Assembly: GCA_946479405.1 (NCBI GenBank)
Contig: CAMLGD010000179.1
Span: forward strand, 1-6,650
Source of the DNA: an uncultured Vogesella sp.
GTDB taxonomy: Bacteria > Pseudomonadota > Gammaproteobacteria > Burkholderiales > Chromobacteriaceae
Reading direction: 5' to 3'
Length of the DNA stretch: 6,650 nucleotides
The position numbers were made by a program, and so were the translations under genes. Below the pieces are notes generated by a model that had not been told where the DNA came from, did no database searches, and was given only the letters and a program-made list of their open reading frames with translations. Position 1 is the first letter of the stretch. Each line of letters opens with the position of its first letter. Below, piece by piece: positions 6,085 through 6,650 of the stretch.

Positions 6085-6650
6085 ATGAGCGACGAACTGG
6101 ACCTGCTGGAAGAAGTACTGGACGAAGAGGCCGAAGCTGAAACCGGCCGCGCCGAAGCGGAAGAAGCAGAGGAAACCGCTACCGCCAAGGAGTACGAGGA
6201 GATCGCCGATGTCACCCAGATCTACCTCAACGATATCGGTAGCAATGCGCTGCTGACGCCAACCGAAGAAGTTGCGCTGGCCCGGCGCGTGGTACTGGGT
6301 GATTTTACCGCGCGGCAGAAGATGATCGAGCACAACCTGCGGCTGGTGGTGAACATCGCCAAGCACTACATCAACCGCGGCCTGGCCCTGCTCGACCTGA
6401 TCGAGGAAGGCAATATCGGCCTGATGCACGCACTGGAAAAGTTCGACCCGGAGCGCGGCTTCCGCTTCTCCACCTATGCAACCTGGTGGATTCGCCAAAG
6501 TATCGAGCGCGCCATCATGAACCAGTCGCGCACCATCCGCCTGCCAGTACACGTCATCAAGGAACTCAACGTCTACCTGCGCGCCTCGCGCCACTTGGAA
6601 AGCCAGATGGGACGCGAGCCGACGATAGAGGACATCGCCCACCTGACCGG
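6085..6650 (+). CDS. rpoS: RNA polymerase sigma factor RpoS, N-terminal part (cut by window end)
   Basis: The alternative sigma-70 factor of stationary phase and general stress. The 188 complete codons cover a very acidic N-terminus (residues 1-40, 18 Asp/Glu), region 1.2 (about 41-72, [20 protein letters not shown]), region 2 (about 75-150, with [47 protein letters not shown] and [16 protein letters not shown]) and region 3.0 into 3.1 ([14 protein letters not shown]). Lys159 matches E. coli Lys173, which is involved in -10 element discrimination and RssB recognition. The dedication to RpoS rather than RpoD is shown by the short N-terminus, the absence of the RpoD non-conserved insert and the nlpD neighbour. 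Regions 3.2 and 4 are outside the window. The ATG at 6085 has GGGGG at 6074-6078, inside a hairpin. Confidence 0.96.
   Translation, partial: MSDELDLLEEVLDEEAEAETGRAEAEEAEETATAKEYEEIADVTQIYLNDIGSNALLTPTEEVALARRVVLGDFTARQKMIEHNLRLVVNIAKHYINRGLALLDLIEEGNIGLMHALEKFDPERGFRFSTYATWWIRQSIERAIMNQSRTIRLPVHVIKELNVYLRASRHLESQMGREPTIEDIAHLT

Noticed and set aside
5962..6642. Minus-strand 226-codon frame opposite the nlpD end and rpoS
   Set aside because: It is antisense to the highly conserved RpoS region 2, so the open frame follows from the RpoS codons.

Overview
The window looks like ordinary chromosome from a GC-rich proteobacterium, most likely a betaproteobacterium near the Neisseriales/Chromobacteriaceae. 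The reasons are the gene order surE-pcm-nlpD-rpoS, an RpoS whose conserved core reads like betaproteobacterial homologues, and even GC-rich codon use throughout. The placement is inference from remembered family sequences, since no search could be run. I see no insertion sequence, phage gene, tRNA, rRNA or CRISPR array.

Positions 1-2198 (minus strand) hold most of a large protein built like an ADP-forming acyl-CoA synthetase, of the Pat/YfiQ lysine-acetyltransferase type. Its 3' end, where a GNAT acetyltransferase domain is expected, lies outside the window. A 237-bp divergent intergenic region (2199-2435) with several inverted repeats separates it from nadA (2436-3353, plus strand), quinolinate synthase of NAD biosynthesis, which ends at a good hairpin terminator (3366-3391).

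From about 3408 a new plus-strand unit starts: surE (survival nucleotidase), pcm (isoaspartyl protein repair methyltransferase, overlapping surE by 16 bases), nlpD (lipoprotein with LysM and degenerate M23 domains, a probable amidase activator) and rpoS (stationary-phase sigma factor, cut by the window end). This is the conserved stress and stationary-phase cluster of Beta- and Gammaproteobacteria: nucleotide clean-up, repair of aged protein, cell-wall splitting and the general stress regulator.

No undescribed system is evident. The points most worth a second look are: (a) a 10-bp hairpin between nlpD and rpoS that buries the whole Shine-Dalgarno run of rpoS; (b) an uncommon pattern of phospho-relay residues in the Pat-like protein, with the alpha-type histidine kept at residue 254 and a tyrosine at 539 where the second histidine is expected; (c) an nlpD start with no ribosome binding site and a sigma70-like promoter almost abutting it.
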